A stretch of DNA of 64,000 bases, from the NCBI GenBank assembly GCA_016508695.1, contig VNKQ01000009.1:124001-188000 (forward strand), read 5' to 3'. Position numbers and translations under genes: made by a program. Under the pieces are notes generated by a model. The model was not told the origin of the DNA. It searched no databases and saw nothing but the letters and a program-made list of their open reading frames with translations. The first letter of the stretch is position 1. Each line of letters starts with the position of its first letter. Positions 11,914-24,200 of this stretch are shown in pieces. The DNA comes from Hyphodiscus hymeniophilus. Lineage: Eukaryota; Ascomycota; Leotiomycetes; Helotiales; Hyphodiscaceae.

Positions 11914-13053
11914 ATAACACATGGCGGGATACAATCATTGACGGTGGATGATGTTATGAGAAATGAACAGCGAATGAAGATGCATACGTCCTTTAAAAAG
12001 CTTAGTCGGTATAGCGCATAGCTGACTTGCATGCTGCTATTATCGTGGCCTTGAGGATTATAGACAAAAAAATGAATGAATGCAAAATCGAAACACTTTG
12101 GCCACTCATTACATTTTCGTTCAGGCCGCAGAAGAGGCCCACACTGGAGATACCATCTAATTAGCATCTTCTCATAGCTTGTCCGTCCATAGGACCACAA
12201 GCCCCTGTCTCGCCGACTAGTACAAGTGCAAAAGTGTTGTCTTTCTCCACCGTACAATGAATGGCACGCTACTTCCGAACAGTATCAGCACAACGTCTCC
12301 TTTCTGTGCATCAGGCGGTGCAAGTCCCAGGTACTCGTGCTTCATGGTGAAGAAGCTTTGTCAAAGAACCTATCTTACTTCTCCTACTTGTTATCAGACC
12401 AAAACCCCCACCGCATCATTGCGCTGGTATGAACTTCATCTTTCGTTTCTCTAGCCTTAGATCCAGCTTTATTACCTACTTTTTCCTTCGTCCGCCTTGC
12501 CGCAATTTGATGATAGTCTGTGCTCGCTCTCATACGGATCACAGTCTCACAGGAGGCAGAAGGAACGGTGATCTTATGAGGTCGTTGCGGTACCTTTTGA
12601 GGAATTCCGCAGAATTTTCCAATGGATCTTGTAGTTCCCTGCCATCAATATCCTGTATACTGCTGTGAGGCCTCAATCAAAACTTCTAGAATAAGAACTG
12701 GACTCCGCCTCCGCCTATTCGCAATCTGCTACAGGACGACGTTCAGAAAAGCAGGAGAGACCTCTCAAGAAGCATCTCTTCTGCCTCGTCGGAGTCGGGG
12801 AAGGGAAAGGTGCTATTGAAACATGAATTGAGGTAATGAGCATTCATTCAGGTTGGTGAGGTATACTGAAAGATGTTTCTTGCTAATAAATCTTATATCG
12901 TTCGGGTCAAAGTAGGAATGGTGTGAGAGCGATTCGCGAGATCACGTGGCAGGTAGCTAGGGTATTTTTTATTTGAAGGTTGTCGCGAGTCTACGAGAAG
13001 AGGCCATTTTTTCCATCTCCTCTCTTTCCTTTACTTGCATCAATCCATTGATC
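11914..13053. other. Intergenic region between CAND1 and mitochondrial EF-Tu
   Basis: About 1.1 kb carry the CAND1 3' flank and the tuf1 promoter, including one E-box (12943-12948). Several short frames occur but none has a recognisable domain or splice continuity. Confidence 0.5.
12943..12948. promoter_or_regulatory. CACGTG E-box upstream of mitochondrial EF-Tu
   Basis: A palindromic CACGTG in the context ATCACGTGGC lies 106 nt upstream of the tuf1 ATG. bHLH factors of the Cbf1 or SREBP type bind such sites in fungi. The position fits a promoter element, but the binding factor is inferred. Confidence 0.4.
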
Positions 13054-14496
13054 ATGCCGGCGTTTGCACGAACAGTCATTCCCTTTCTCCGGACAGCTCG
13101 GTCTGCTCTGTACAACGGTAATGCTGTCAGTCCTCTGCAGCATGCTTTGCGCCACCAAAATGGAGCTTCGATCCTGAATGCTGCCCGCACATATGCCACT
13201 GCCTTCGAGCGAACAAAGCCTCACGTTAATATTGGTGAGCATTTATTTGAGAGATAGATTCGAATTGTGTTAATGTGTGCAGGTACGATTGGTCATGTCG
13301 ATCATGGCAAGGTATAGAAGACTCAGTGTATGGTGCATTTCAGCTGCTAATATAAGGACCAGACCACATTGACAGCTGCCATTACGAAAAGGCAAGCAGA
13401 GAAAGGACTTGCCAGCTTTCTCGACTATGGTTCGATCGACAAGGCGCCTGAAGAGCGAAAGCGTGGTATTACCATCTCAACAGCCCACATCGAATACGCA
13501 ACAGACGCTCGCCACTACTCCCACGTCGACTGTCCCGGTCACGCCGATTATATTAAGAATATGATTACAGGTGCAGCTAATATGGATGGGGCTGTTATTG
13601 TCGTTGCAGCCTCAGATGGACAAATGCCACAAACAAGAGAACATCTTCTGCTCGCCCGTCAAGTCGGAATCCAGAAAGTCGTTGTTTTCGTCAATAAGGT
13701 TGATGCTTTAGAGGATCCGGAAATGTTGGAATTGGTCGAAATGGAGATGCGTGAGCTTCTGAACACATACCAATTTGAGGGCGATGATACCCCAATCATT
13801 ATGGGCTCTGCACTATGTGCTCTGGAAGGCCGGAGACCTGAGCTTGGAGAACAGAAGATTGACGAGTTGCTCAATGCTGTTGATACCTGGATACCGACAC
13901 CCCAACGTGATCTCGACAAGCCTTTCCTCATGTCCGTTGAAGACGTCTTCTCTATTCCTGGCCGAGGCACAGTCGCATCCGGACGAGTGGAGCGCGGTAC
14001 CCTGAAGAGAGATGCAGAAGTCGAGCTTGTTGGAAAGGGAGAAGTACCAATTAAGACCAAGGTCACCGATATTGAGACTTTCAAGAAGTCATGTGAAGAA
14101 GCCCAAGCTGGTGACAACTCTGGTCTTCTGCTTCGGGGTGTCAAACGCGAGGACGTCAAGCGTGGAATGGTTATCGTTAAGCCTGGAACCACGAAGCCAC
14201 ACAAGGAGTTCTTGGTTTCTATGTATGTATTAAGCAAAGAGGAAGGAGGGCGTCACACCGGATTCCACCAGAACTACAGACCGCAGATCTTCATCCGCAC
14301 AGCTGATGAGGCCGCTGCATTGTTTTGGCCTGATGGAACAGAGGATGCAGATTCGAAGATGGTCATGCCCGGTGACAACGTGGAGATGAGATGCGAGATC
14401 AACAGTCCCGTTGCTTTGGATGTCGGACAACGATTCAACATCCGTGAGGGTGGGAGAACTGTTGCAACTGGCCTGGTGACGAGAATCATTAAGTAG
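13054..14496 (+). CDS. tuf1: Mitochondrial translation elongation factor Tu
   Basis: This GTPase delivers aminoacyl-tRNA to the mitochondrial ribosome. Three exons fit: 13054-13234, 13283-13311 and 13363-14496, about 447 aa. The N-terminal 45-50 residues are Arg/Ala-rich and end [10 protein letters not shown], which looks like a mitochondrial presequence. The G1 loop GHVDHGKTT is assembled across a 29-nt exon, with the second intron falling exactly between Lys and Thr. DCPGH (G3), NKVD (G4) and GSAL (G5) lie in exon 3. Domains II and III are complete and the protein ends [11 protein letters not shown]. The in-frame ATG at 12973 would add 27 residues that do not look like a presequence, so I prefer 13054. 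An E-box sits about 105 nt upstream. Confidence 0.96.
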
Positions 14497-14937
14497 GGGT
14501 GTTTGATGGTAGTGTAATCGAGGTTTATACCTTGGCCTTCTTTGTATTTGGCTTGGCTTTATGATGGCGGGCATGGAAAAGGAGTTTATCACTTCTCGCT
14601 GTAATTTACACTGTAGATTATCACGATCCCCTCTCCCTTCTACTTCGAGCTATGTCTTCTGAAATGTACTATAGAAGGCGTAAATAGAATACAGACTTGT
14701 GCAGCCTTTTCGTTTGAGCTAAGCGCTGTGACTACTCTTGTCACATTTCTTGAAACTTTCTTACAAAGTGTGACATGTATTCCAGATGCCCTGTCGAGGG
14801 AAGATGTTAGGTTTCATGCCGCCCCAATTTATGAAGCTATTCTTCTCGATGGAGGCAATGCTGCACGCTCTACAAATCAACCGATTCCTTCTCGTTTCCA
14901 CCTATCCACCTAATTCCTTCAATCTGAACTCCCAACC
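14497..14937. other. Convergent intergenic region (tuf1 / GNAT)
   Basis: The 441 nt should hold two facing 3' UTRs. I see no coding or RNA feature. Confidence 0.5.
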
Positions 14938-15471
14938 TCAATTTCTCAAATCCTTACTCAAAAACTTCGTCCCCTCAAAAGGGTTGTCATAATACCTTTC
15001 AATCTCCACGAACCCCACACCATTATACAAAGCCCTTGCCCCCACCATACTCTTCAAGGTATCCAGCCTCATCTCCAAATACCCCAATCTCGTCGCCTCC
15101 TTGATTACCTCTTCAACCAACTTCCTCCCTATCCCAAGGCCACGAGACTCTGGAGCAAGATACAGGCGTTTCATCTCACATATCCTAGCTTCTGGTGGAA
15201 TATGAGGAAGTGGTCGAAGAGCGATTACTCCGATAGGGCCTGACTGGGTATCAGAAGAGTCTGAAGCTGGGTTGAGGTAGGCGAGGAAGATGGCTCCTGT
15301 GGGAGGCGAATAGAGACCGGGAAGTGAGGAGAGTTCAGCTGCGAAGCTTTGGAACGTCAGATCGATTGGGAGGGAGTTTGCGTAAGCTGTGAATAGTTCT
15401 CTTGTGTGCTCTAAATCTTCGGTTGTGCTGGCGGACTTTATGTAGAACTTTGGAGGCGTTGGTTCACCCAT
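14938..15471 (-). CDS. GNAT-family N-acetyltransferase
   Basis: A single-exon gene of 177 aa. The acetyl-CoA binding motif A is visible as RGLGIGRKLVEEV (Q/R-x-x-G-x-G/A), preceded by the beta-strand ICEMKRLYLAPESRG. The C-terminal ALYNGVGFVEIERYYDNPFEG fits motif B. The closest general type is the small YhfO/PhnO-like GNAT that acetylates amines or amino acids; the substrate cannot be told from sequence. It is divergent from the DUF202 gene, with two E-boxes in between. Confidence 0.88.
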   Translation of the reverse strand: MGEPTPPKFYIKSASTTEDLEHTRELFTAYANSLPIDLTFQSFAAELSSLPGLYSPPTGAIFLAYLNPASDSSDTQSGPIGVIALRPLPHIPPEARICEMKRLYLAPESRGLGIGRKLVEEVIKEATRLGYLEMRLDTLKSMVGARALYNGVGFVEIERYYDNPFEGTKFLSKDLRN

Positions 15472-16088
15472 CTTTCACGGGTGGGTGGACTTAAGATCGC
15501 TTGAAATCTCACAGCAAGCTCTGATGTGTCGTCTCGAAACTGGGTGAAGCACTGGGTTTGAATTATCCAACTTCTTCGTCAGTTGGTCAATGGTGAGTCA
15601 CTGTGTAAAGGGCGTAGATTTTAAAGAGCATCAGTGCATCCTCTTGTCAGTTGTTAATCTTCCCGAACACATTACCAATACCTCGCCATGAACTCTAGAC
15701 AGAAACTACATATCACTCCTCTTACATAAAAGAAGCAAAGAAGTCGAGACAACGGAATCAACAAAAACATATCACGTGCCTTGCAGCCTTGCAGCACGTG
15801 GAGTGATCTCGGCTACCCGGTCAGATACTTTCTTTTCGCATCCTTTCTCCTTCAGCAAGAAGAGCGTGGTATACTTTGAATCGATGCTGGACTACGGATG
15901 TCCTGTCTCCTCGATCCTATCTATGGCTTAATCGACGTATATATGCTTCTATTGATTCTGCTTTCGAAAGGGTAGACCTGCATGAGCTTTCGAAAGTGTA
16001 CTATGTCTTAACTCCTCTCTACTACGCTCAGCTTTGCTAACGCATCCTAGCAACCAAACACTGGATCATCATCCTCTTCGTAGCAAAG
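15472..16088. other. Divergent promoter region GNAT / DUF202
   Basis: The 617 nt between two outward-facing starts contain a paired E-box (15773-15800) and nothing else that I can assign. Confidence 0.5.
15773..15800. promoter_or_regulatory. Inverted pair of CACGTG E-boxes
   Basis: CACGTGC at 15773-15779 and GCACGTG at 15794-15800 form an inverted pair with centres 22 bp apart, about two helical turns. The intervening sequence is a near-direct TTGCAGCC/TTGCAGC duplication. It lies between divergent genes, so it could serve both. A role in bHLH binding is inferred. Confidence 0.45.
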
Positions 16089-16505
16089 ATGTCCCGCATC
16101 CTCAAACTTCTTTCAGCGGCGCCTATCGCCAACTCCGGGTCTGTAGCACGTGATCATTTAGCCAACGAGCGCACCTTTCTGAGCTGGACGAGGACCGGAC
16201 TTGGTTTCGTTGCCTTAGGCGTGGCACTCGCAAAGCTAGATGCTCTTGAAGCTTTATCGCCGGTGCTCAGACAAGATCATTATAACCTCAAGGTTCAATC
16301 GGCGGTTTTGGTTGGAAGTGGTGCGGGATGTTTGAGTTATGGCACAACAAGATATTTCGTTAGTATGAGGTTACTGCAAAGAGGACTATTCAGACCTAAC
16401 ATTGCCGGTATTGCTTTGGTGGCGATTACGAGTGCTGGTATTGCTGTTGGTGGGGGATTACTGGTGGTCAACTCGGAGAAAGGAATGCAGAACGCAGCAG
16501 GTTGA
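16089..16505 (+). CDS. DUF202-domain small membrane protein
   Basis: A single-exon gene of 138 aa. The DUF202 signature is clear: RDHLANERTFLSWTRTGLGFVALGVAL, where ERTxLxWxR is the hallmark. Three hydrophobic segments are visible, around LGFVALGVALAKL, VQSAVLVGSGAGCLSYG and GIALVAITSAGIAVGGGLLVV. The domain also occurs in vacuolar VTC proteins and in bacterial YidH-like proteins; its biochemical role is unknown. The length is typical of stand-alone fungal members. Confidence 0.9.
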   Translation: MSRILKLLSAAPIANSGSVARDHLANERTFLSWTRTGLGFVALGVALAKLDALEALSPVLRQDHYNLKVQSAVLVGSGAGCLSYGTTRYFVSMRLLQRGLFRPNIAGIALVAITSAGIAVGGGLLVVNSEKGMQNAAG

Positions 16506-17584
16506 CAATTTCAGGTGTTATGGAGATCTGTGGCGAGCTGAGTTTGGTCCTTTCCAAATACATCAGTTACTGGTGGGAATTATTCTGACCTCTCTTGAGT
16601 ACATATGCACGTTGTGTAAGAGATCACATATTGCATCTGTTCACCAACCTAATCCTTGGGCGCTTTGAATGTGCATTCAACTTTATCAGAAGACTACTTT
16701 TTGATAGCAAGCACTCCTCAACGATGAACCAACGTACTTCCTAGCCCTCTGTTTGTTATACAAGATCCCAACCGCGCAAATACCCTGAGAGGTTTGAAGC
16801 GTCTAGGGAGTAGGAAATTTTCTTTATTTGGCAGTATATGAAATACCATAAATCTACGACATGTTCCCTTCGAGACAGGACAGCTATGAGCGATCCCGGA
16901 GCCCCAAAGAGCCCAATCGTTACAGTGAATTAGGATCTTGTAATTGATTGATGTCGCATAGATGACCACCAACTCACAAATCGAGGTATAAGCTTTAGAG
17001 CCATTAATGTACGAAAGTAATATTCCGATATATCAGGCTATCAGATCTTGAAAGACATTAAGGAAACCAGCAAACAAACAAATAACGAACACAACCCGAC
17101 AGCATGGATCGATATTACTTCGGGTCGGGCCGCGGAAAGACCGTGTAGGATCAAAGACTCAATGGCAATAGAGGAAACCACGGAGAAGGTCAATGTCTTA
17201 GATCTAAAAACTGCTACAAGCGTTAGCTCCGTATCAGATTAAGAAACCCTCGTTGAGGTATTCATTGCAAATTCCACCCACACCATTTTAAATGCCCGGG
17301 TCATCCTATGAAATCGGTGTCTGAAATACTCGTCGGGATATCGGGATCCTCGTTTCACCTGCCAAAAGCGCCAGCCAGGGATGCGCATGCTGCACGGCAG
17401 GGTTGCATCACTGCATGAAGAGGGCGTCGACTGCCATGCAGTCTTCAAGCCATACATAAGCGTTTCTTTCCCCGCGGAGGTGCTTGGTTTGATGCACCTG
17501 TTGTTTGTCCGGGATATAATTCGCTCTGAATCTAGGCAACAACCTCATCCTCTAGCTCTTGCTCCGTGTTTTCCCACGCACGGG
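16506..17584. other. Intergenic region upstream of the aldo-keto reductase
   Basis: About 1.1 kb without a supported gene. TATAAT at 17515-17520, about 65 nt upstream of the reductase ATG, is a possible core promoter element. This is the left edge of the putative biosynthetic cluster. Confidence 0.45.
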
Positions 17585-18649
17585 ATGGCTCTATCTATAC
17601 CCACTCTAAAGCTCAATAATGGGGTACAGATTCCAGCTCTTGGATTTGGAACTTTTGCTAAAGAAGGAGTGTCGGGGTTGACACATGCCGCAGTTGTGAC
17701 AGCTCTTGATGCCGGGTACAGGTATCTCGATTGTGCTTGGTAGTCAGTTGTCTCGATATCATCTATGCTGCTCGAAACTAAAGCCTTTTAGCTATTTCAG
17801 TGAGGACGAAGTAGGAAGTGCGCTCAAAGAATGGCTCTCTAGAAACCCTGCTGTCACGAGATCGGAAATCTTCATCACAACGAAAGTCTGGCCGCATCTT
17901 TCTGAGCCTGAGGATGTAGAGTGGAGCTTGAGAAACAGCCTGGAGATGCTAGGAATTGATTATGTGGACTGCTTCTTGATCCATTGGCCATTCGCCGTTG
18001 AGAAGACTGCAGACAATAAAGTCAAACTTGGTCTGGATGGCAAGGTGTGTTTATTAAAGGTTTCTCGCTAATTCTATCTCATTGATATGTGAAGTACATT
18101 CTTAAGGAAGAGCTCACGAAGGACCCAAAGCCTATCTGGAGAACACTTGAGAAGCTTTACAAATATGGATTGACGAGGTCCATAGGGGTCTCCAAATGGA
18201 CCACTCCAGGGCTCGAGGCACTGCTCAGATACGCAGGAATCAAGCCCACCATCAACCAGGTCGAGATCCATCCGTTCCTGCCAAACACGGAACTCATAGA
18301 CTTCTGTCGCTCCCACGACTTTCTTCCAGTTGCATACTCTCCCTTAGGATCACAAGATCAGGTCCCTACAACGAATGAGAAAGTTTCAACCAATGTAGAG
18401 CTCAATGACCTTGCCAGTAAGAAGGGCGTCTCTATCGCTCAGGTCTTAATTGCGTGGGGCCTGAAGAGAGGCTATGTTGTACTGCCGAAAAGCTCCATGG
18501 ATAAGAGGATCAAAAGCAATTTCCAACTAATCGAATTGAGCGATGAGGAGTTCGAGAAGATGAACAACGTGGCTGACGGTAGACATTATCGGTTTGTGAA
18601 TCCGAAGAACATGGCCGGATACGACGTGTGGGGAGGCGAGGCCACCTAA
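17585..18649 (+). CDS. Aldo-keto reductase (NADPH-dependent)
   Basis: Three exons, 17585-17739, 17792-18044 and 18095-18649, give about 320 aa, the usual size for the AKR superfamily. The catalytic tetrad is intact. Asp is in ALDAGYRYLD and Tyr in CYFSEDEVG, which is only created by the first splice. Lys is in IFITTKVWP and His in CFLIHWPF. The cofactor segment LPKSSMDKRIKSNF shows the K-S/R pattern that favours NADPH. GVSKWTTPGLEALL and QVEIHPFLPN match the family. It reduces carbonyls to alcohols; the substrate is unknown. It is the first gene of a run with a dioxygenase, an NRPS and an MFS exporter, so tailoring of a peptide product is a reasonable inference. Confidence 0.92.
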
Positions 18650-18986
18650 AATATTCTACCGCTTCTCCAAGCAGTCTGGTTTGGTTCTGACTAAGAGAGA
18701 TACGTCCTAAGGTGAAGACATAGTTATTGTAGCGAGGCCTACCCTCGTGCTGTTTCAACGCATGCTCTTTTCTGTACATAATGCGGAGCTGAAACCGCAA
18801 AAGAGTTGTGGGCTTAGTCATTGCCTTCCTTTGAACCAGGGTTGGAACTGTACTATGGAGGAAAACATAGCTATGAAAAAGGACCTCTATACCTTTTACA
18901 GTAAAGTGCTAGAGCAAACGCAACCAAACTCGCTGAAAATGCAATGTTCGATCAATAACCCGATGTACATCTTATCATACATAGCT
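18650..18986. other. Convergent intergenic region (AKR / dioxygenase)
   Basis: The 337 nt should hold two facing 3' UTRs. I see nothing else. Confidence 0.5.
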
Positions 18987-20152
18987 TTACAGCGATTGCT
19001 TACTGTCAGCAACAGACAGCGGAATCTCTGTCATCGCCGTGAGCCGGAACAAATGCCGAGCTTGTAAGCTAGTGTCGTAATCAACTGTACCAGTGTCTAG
19101 AAGCAATATCAGCTGGGTTCATCAACTGAAGCTACGAGGAACTGACGTAGTGTCGTTCTCCCATCAAACATAACAACTGAATGCTTTTCCCAGCGGACCC
19201 TGGCTTGGAAGTCATGACCCATTCGTACTTGGTCCATCAGAAAGCGAGTGACAGACTCGGCTTCCAGGTCCTTGAGCCCGATAATTTCTTTGATCCACTC
19301 CATATTCAAGAATATTGAACGTTCACCAGTGACGGGATGTACGCGCACAACGGGGTGATTGGTGTCGATGGGGTCGGCGCGAACGACACCCTTGGCTCTT
19401 TTGGCATGGGCAATCAAATTCTCAGATGTGTGGATAGCCCTCAACTGATCAAGCATCTGTTGATACACTGGCGACAGGCGTTGGTAAGCCATGGACATAT
19501 CGGCTACCACAGTGTCACCTCCCACGTCTGGGCAGGCTAAGATACCCAGCATAATGTATCCAGGAGGCTGCCTCTCGTAGCTGACATCGTGATGCCATAT
19601 TGTGGTTGTCATCTTGTGTTTAAAGAAATGCTCAATTTCCTCCTCATTCCCATCTCGGTGGATGATATGAAATTGAGGAAATCCTTTCACAGCGCCAGTG
19701 ACTGGTTGCTGGCTCAGTTTTCCGTAGTGTTCCATGAATTCCACTTGAAACTGAGGGCCGGTCTTCAGAAATTCGAGTTGATCTCGCAATACCACGATTT
19801 TCCGCTCGCAAATCAGAAGAGCAAGCTCGTCCTTAGCCTCTTTCGAAAGAGTTTCCAGTTTGACGCCTGTGAGAACCGTGCCCATCCGTGGGGTAATAGG
19901 TACAGCGGCCACTCCGCCTTGAAAGAGATTTGGCTTTTTCTTGTCCGCGCGGAGAGCTGGATCGTGGAATTCAAAGACTGGAAAGTCGTCGTGCCACAGG
20001 CCTTCCTCCCATACGGGAAGATATTCAGGGAACTCTGTCCGGCCTTTGATGCGTTTCTCGTATTCTTCAGATAGTGCGTGATATGGTACATTGATATCAT
20101 AGCTGGTCTTGGGTGCTTCCGACTTATCGTCGTCGACTCGACTGGGGGCCAT
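18987..20152 (-). CDS. TauD/TfdA-family Fe(II)/2-oxoglutarate dioxygenase
   Basis: Two exons, 20152-19147 and 19096-18987, give about 371 aa, the usual length for fungal TauD-like enzymes. The first two iron ligands are in TIWHHDVSYE (H-x-D). The distal His (TTLHTGTVDYD) and the 2-oxoglutarate-binding Arg (ARHLFRLT) are encoded by the 110-nt second exon, reached by a GTCAGT donor and a CTTCTAG acceptor. Without that splice the frame stops at 19109 and the enzyme would lack essential residues, so the spliced model is strongly preferred. Fungal relatives hydroxylate sulfonates such as taurine, alpha-ketoglutarate-dependent xanthine-type substrates, or secondary metabolites. Its place between a reductase and an NRPS suggests tailoring, but a catabolic role cannot be excluded. 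Confidence 0.92.
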
Positions 20153-21259
20153 ATCTGATTTCGAAGGCTTCGATCAAGAGTTATTTAGCAAAACTCTGAA
20201 AAATCTACTTAGATGAAATTGAAACTAGGACAATTTGCTGCGATGTAATGTAAAAATATAAGAATCAATAATATTTAGGACATCTTTTGAACATCTCAAT
20301 CAGGATAACAGCGGTGAAGAAAATGACACGTTATGACCATACAGTGAATGCGGTGAAGAAACCAGACAGGGGCGGACAAGATGGGATGAAGGGGTCATGT
20401 TGAAGAATTCCCGAAAATCCTGAAGAGCGTGTGCAGGCATTCTTGCCTCACGGGCCACAGTCCGCTATGGGAGATAGATGCGTCTCGAATTCATGCCGTG
20501 CAGTCCCAAGACCCTCGGACAAAAGTTCTGATGGGAAAGATTCGGCTTTGGTGCCGCAAAGTTGCATTGGGATTTACAAAACAAGTGTCGTGCAGTAAGT
20601 AGTATGTACTACCGGCTTCATTCAGGGGTCTCGCCTGAAGTGTTGATGCGTTGTCATTGCAGGGTTGATTAATTTCACCGCGGGAAATTCTTCGTGCAGC
20701 GTTGTGGCAAGAAACTTTGGCCTTGAATAGTACACCCGAAAGAAGCTAGGTGTATGAGACAGTCGAAATATTCCGAGCTGCGAGCGCACCGTTTGATGCG
20801 TGGTGGTCTTAATGCATCTCGACAGAAACGAGGAGCGCCACTGGCGAGGGCAGGCAGGTCTACAGCCAGCCACTCGGTCTGGGTTGCAGTCTACTCGTGG
20901 GGAAACCGACTCAGAACAAAAAATACGACAGAATGCTTCATACTGCATTTGTCGGTAACGCCTAGTTCACCTAGTTCATCTAGCCGCGAAACAGCCATCC
21001 ATCTGCGAGTCATGGATCAGCTTCGGTACTTCGCGGCGGTTTTGAGTCCTGAATCCTGGTCTGTGAGAGGACGAATTGAAGTTAGAGTTTCGGAAGAAGA
21101 GAGGACCATTGAATATCACCACGCAACGTGAAAACTGATCGAAAGAACTCATTGCTGCGAAGCAGGTACCTCTGGAGAGTTGTATGTATTTTGATACTCG
21201 TTCGATCTATCCTTCCCAGATCCCTGAAAGGATGATGGGCGAGTATCACCAGCGTCCGA
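20153..21259. other. Intergenic region between dioxygenase and NRPS
   Basis: About 1.1 kb holding the dioxygenase promoter and the NRPS 3' flank. Short frames occur but none is supported. Confidence 0.5.
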
Positions 21260-24200
21260 TCACGAAAGATCCAGTGAGAGGCTTCGATGACGGTAGTTGA
21301 GGGGTCTGACACATGTCAATTGCATTCTACCTTTAAGGTTATCCCAACTCACCAGCATGAATTTCTTCACCCCAGCTGATTTCGCCGCAATTGACTCCAT
21401 CAATACCGAAGTGCTTTCCGGAGTACCGGACAACTTCAGTTTTTCTACCGTCTGCTTGGGATCCGCTGCTGCGAGCTGTGTCATGAGGTTCTGAAACTGA
21501 TCAAAATATGTGTTGACTTGATCTGGGGATACCAGCTCCTTGTCGAAATTTGCTTCAAGTCCTATGCCGTCACTAGTGACGACACAATCGACCCGTAGGG
21601 GTAAGTTGAAGCATAGCTCTACCCATCTCGTCGTTAAATCGATCCCTTTCTCGATTCCTACATCCTTTTGGAGTTCGCTGAGAGGGGGCAGAATGTGGAT
21701 TCGGAGAGAATTTTTGCAAGCCAGTGCAGCTTCCTGGTTGAGTTTTGCGACATTGGCGAAGCCGAAGTGCTCATACGAATCTATAGTGTTGAGTTGGTCC
21801 TGGGATCTTTGAAGGAGACTTTGAGCTGTTTCTTCGGGTTTGACGTGTACGACAAAGGGTATAGCAGTGATTGTAGGGGCGGTCAAACTGCACAGAATCT
21901 TGGAGTTAACATTACTTCTTCGGGATTAATTCAGGAATAGGTGACAGGGTCACACGATTTAGGGCTTCATCCAATCGTGCTAGCATTGTGAGCTACTGGG
22001 GAACAAAGGTATATTGCTGAGCATGAATCCACGCAGTTACCTGGAATATTGTGCAAGAAGAAGGTCCCAAGAAAACACTTACTCCATCACACCTGGCAGA
22101 GGAGCATTTCTACCGTGTCGCAGGATGTCAAGAACGACATCCTCCTCATTTATAGCTCTGGAGTAGACTATGGCCCATGCCACTTCTATCATTGTAGAGG
22201 TTGTGACACTGGATTCCTGACGCTTGGATAGCTTGAAATCTCGTTTGAGCATGGAGTCGGCGAATGTTTGATGGCCTTCCGGAACAACGACAAGAGGCTT
22301 TGATTTGGTTCCAGCCATATGCGATCGCCAAAATTCGCGAGCAACGTCTCTATAAGCATCCTGGATGACAGGTTTGATATAACTGCTGAAGTTTGGGGTA
22401 TTAGCAGCGGAAGCCCCGTGATGGTAGGCGTGGTCCCGGTCTTTCATTAACAGGTAAAGTGACCAGGCGTCGTAAGAAGAGTGCTGCGCGGTAAAAACAA
22501 AGAATTCTCTCCCAAGATAATCATCTTTTATGATACAGAATCTTTGGAGCCGATCCCCGAGGCTCATGATTGCCTCTCGGTCTTCCTCGAGGTATGCTTC
22601 CAGTGATGATTCATTGCGCCAATCCAGGCCCGTTCTCAGCACCACGTTGAACGTTCCGGCGGGTGTTCGAATGATTCGAGTCCGAAGAACATCGTGAGCC
22701 TCCGTGACTGCATTCCATGCATTACGTAAACGATCTACGTCCAGCGACGCTGGTATGTCGTAGACGATCTGAGCTTGGTGCTCTCGGGTATTGCCGCCAT
22801 CAATCCAGTATATTTGCTGGGGCGTGCAGGGATATATGTCTTGAATCTCTTCTTTTGTAGTCTTACACTGACTGATAGCCTGATGGCAGATATCTTCGAC
22901 TTCTGCAGCTTTCAAGAGCGAGAATGGTGCAACTCCAGAGACCTCCTTCACGTCTTCGAGGAGCTTTAAAGCCATCTGTGACAGGACCGGATTTTTGAAA
23001 ATCGCATCCACTGTGATAGATAACCTATCTCTTCGTGCAGCCGCCACGAGTCTCATCGCTCCGATGGAGTCTCCTCCTCGCTGGAAGAAGTTGTCATTCT
23101 TTCCAACTCCTGCCACTTTGAGTAGCTTCTCCCAGAGGCTGGCCAAGCGCTGTTCCATCACTGTTGATGGTGGCGAGACTGCTAACTCGTCTTGTTGGAA
23201 ACCCGACAGTTGATCAATAGAGAGATTTGCAACAAGGTCACGCAGCCTCTTACGATCAGCCTTGCCAGAGAGGGAAAGCGGAATCCGAGTGATTGGGATA
23301 AACAGCGACGGAACCATGTAGCCTGGTAACACAGAATGCAGGCTCTTCTCCAATCCCCTGGTCATATCCCGAAATGCTTCCAGCTGCGCTGGGGAATTTG
23401 CGATGGCTAAGTTAACGTTTGCATTTGTCTCTGGATCCTCGTCGGGTCCTATTTCCATGAATGCAGCAAGCTTTGCTTGTCCGTTGACCTTGATGAGCGA
23501 AACCACAGACTTTGCAATCTTTTGTAAGCACTTTCGTATCTGGTATTCCACTTCCCCGGGTTCAATTCTCTGTCCTCGGAGCTTGATCTGGCCATCATCT
23601 TTTCGACCCACAAAGCTTATGAAACCATTGGGTGTATAACGAGCGAGATCCCCGTACGATAGAATCGCCGTGGGGATGCCTTGTTAGGCTCATTCTGTTG
23701 TGTCCAGGTAGGGTCAAGAATGAAAGCTGATTTCGTTCTCCCATCTTCGTCATTCAAATACTTCCGTGCCAAGACTGGTCCTTCGATCAAGATTTCGCCC
23801 ACTGTGCCGATCGGGGTCAAGATATTCGGATCTTCTTCGTTCGTAATCCACACTCGAGATCCAACCCCTTTGCCGATAATACTTGCATCATTACTCGCTT
23901 GAATATCCGGTTGGCCAATGCAGTAAATTGAGCACTCCGCGGGCCTGATGGTCATGGAGTCAGCACTTTCTTAAACAAGGGATTCCAAGCGAAATGAGGA
24001 CAATTTTAGTGTACGATAGTCGGCAACCGCAGAGCATATGAATAAATAGTACGGACGCATACTTGGGATTAGGAGATATAAGTGTATGAATAGAACTCAC
24101 TTACCCGTACATATTGATTAGGGTGACATGCTCTGCCCATTTGTCTACCACGTCTCTGGTGATTGCTTCTCCAGCAACTATAAGAGTTTTTAGACGCTTG

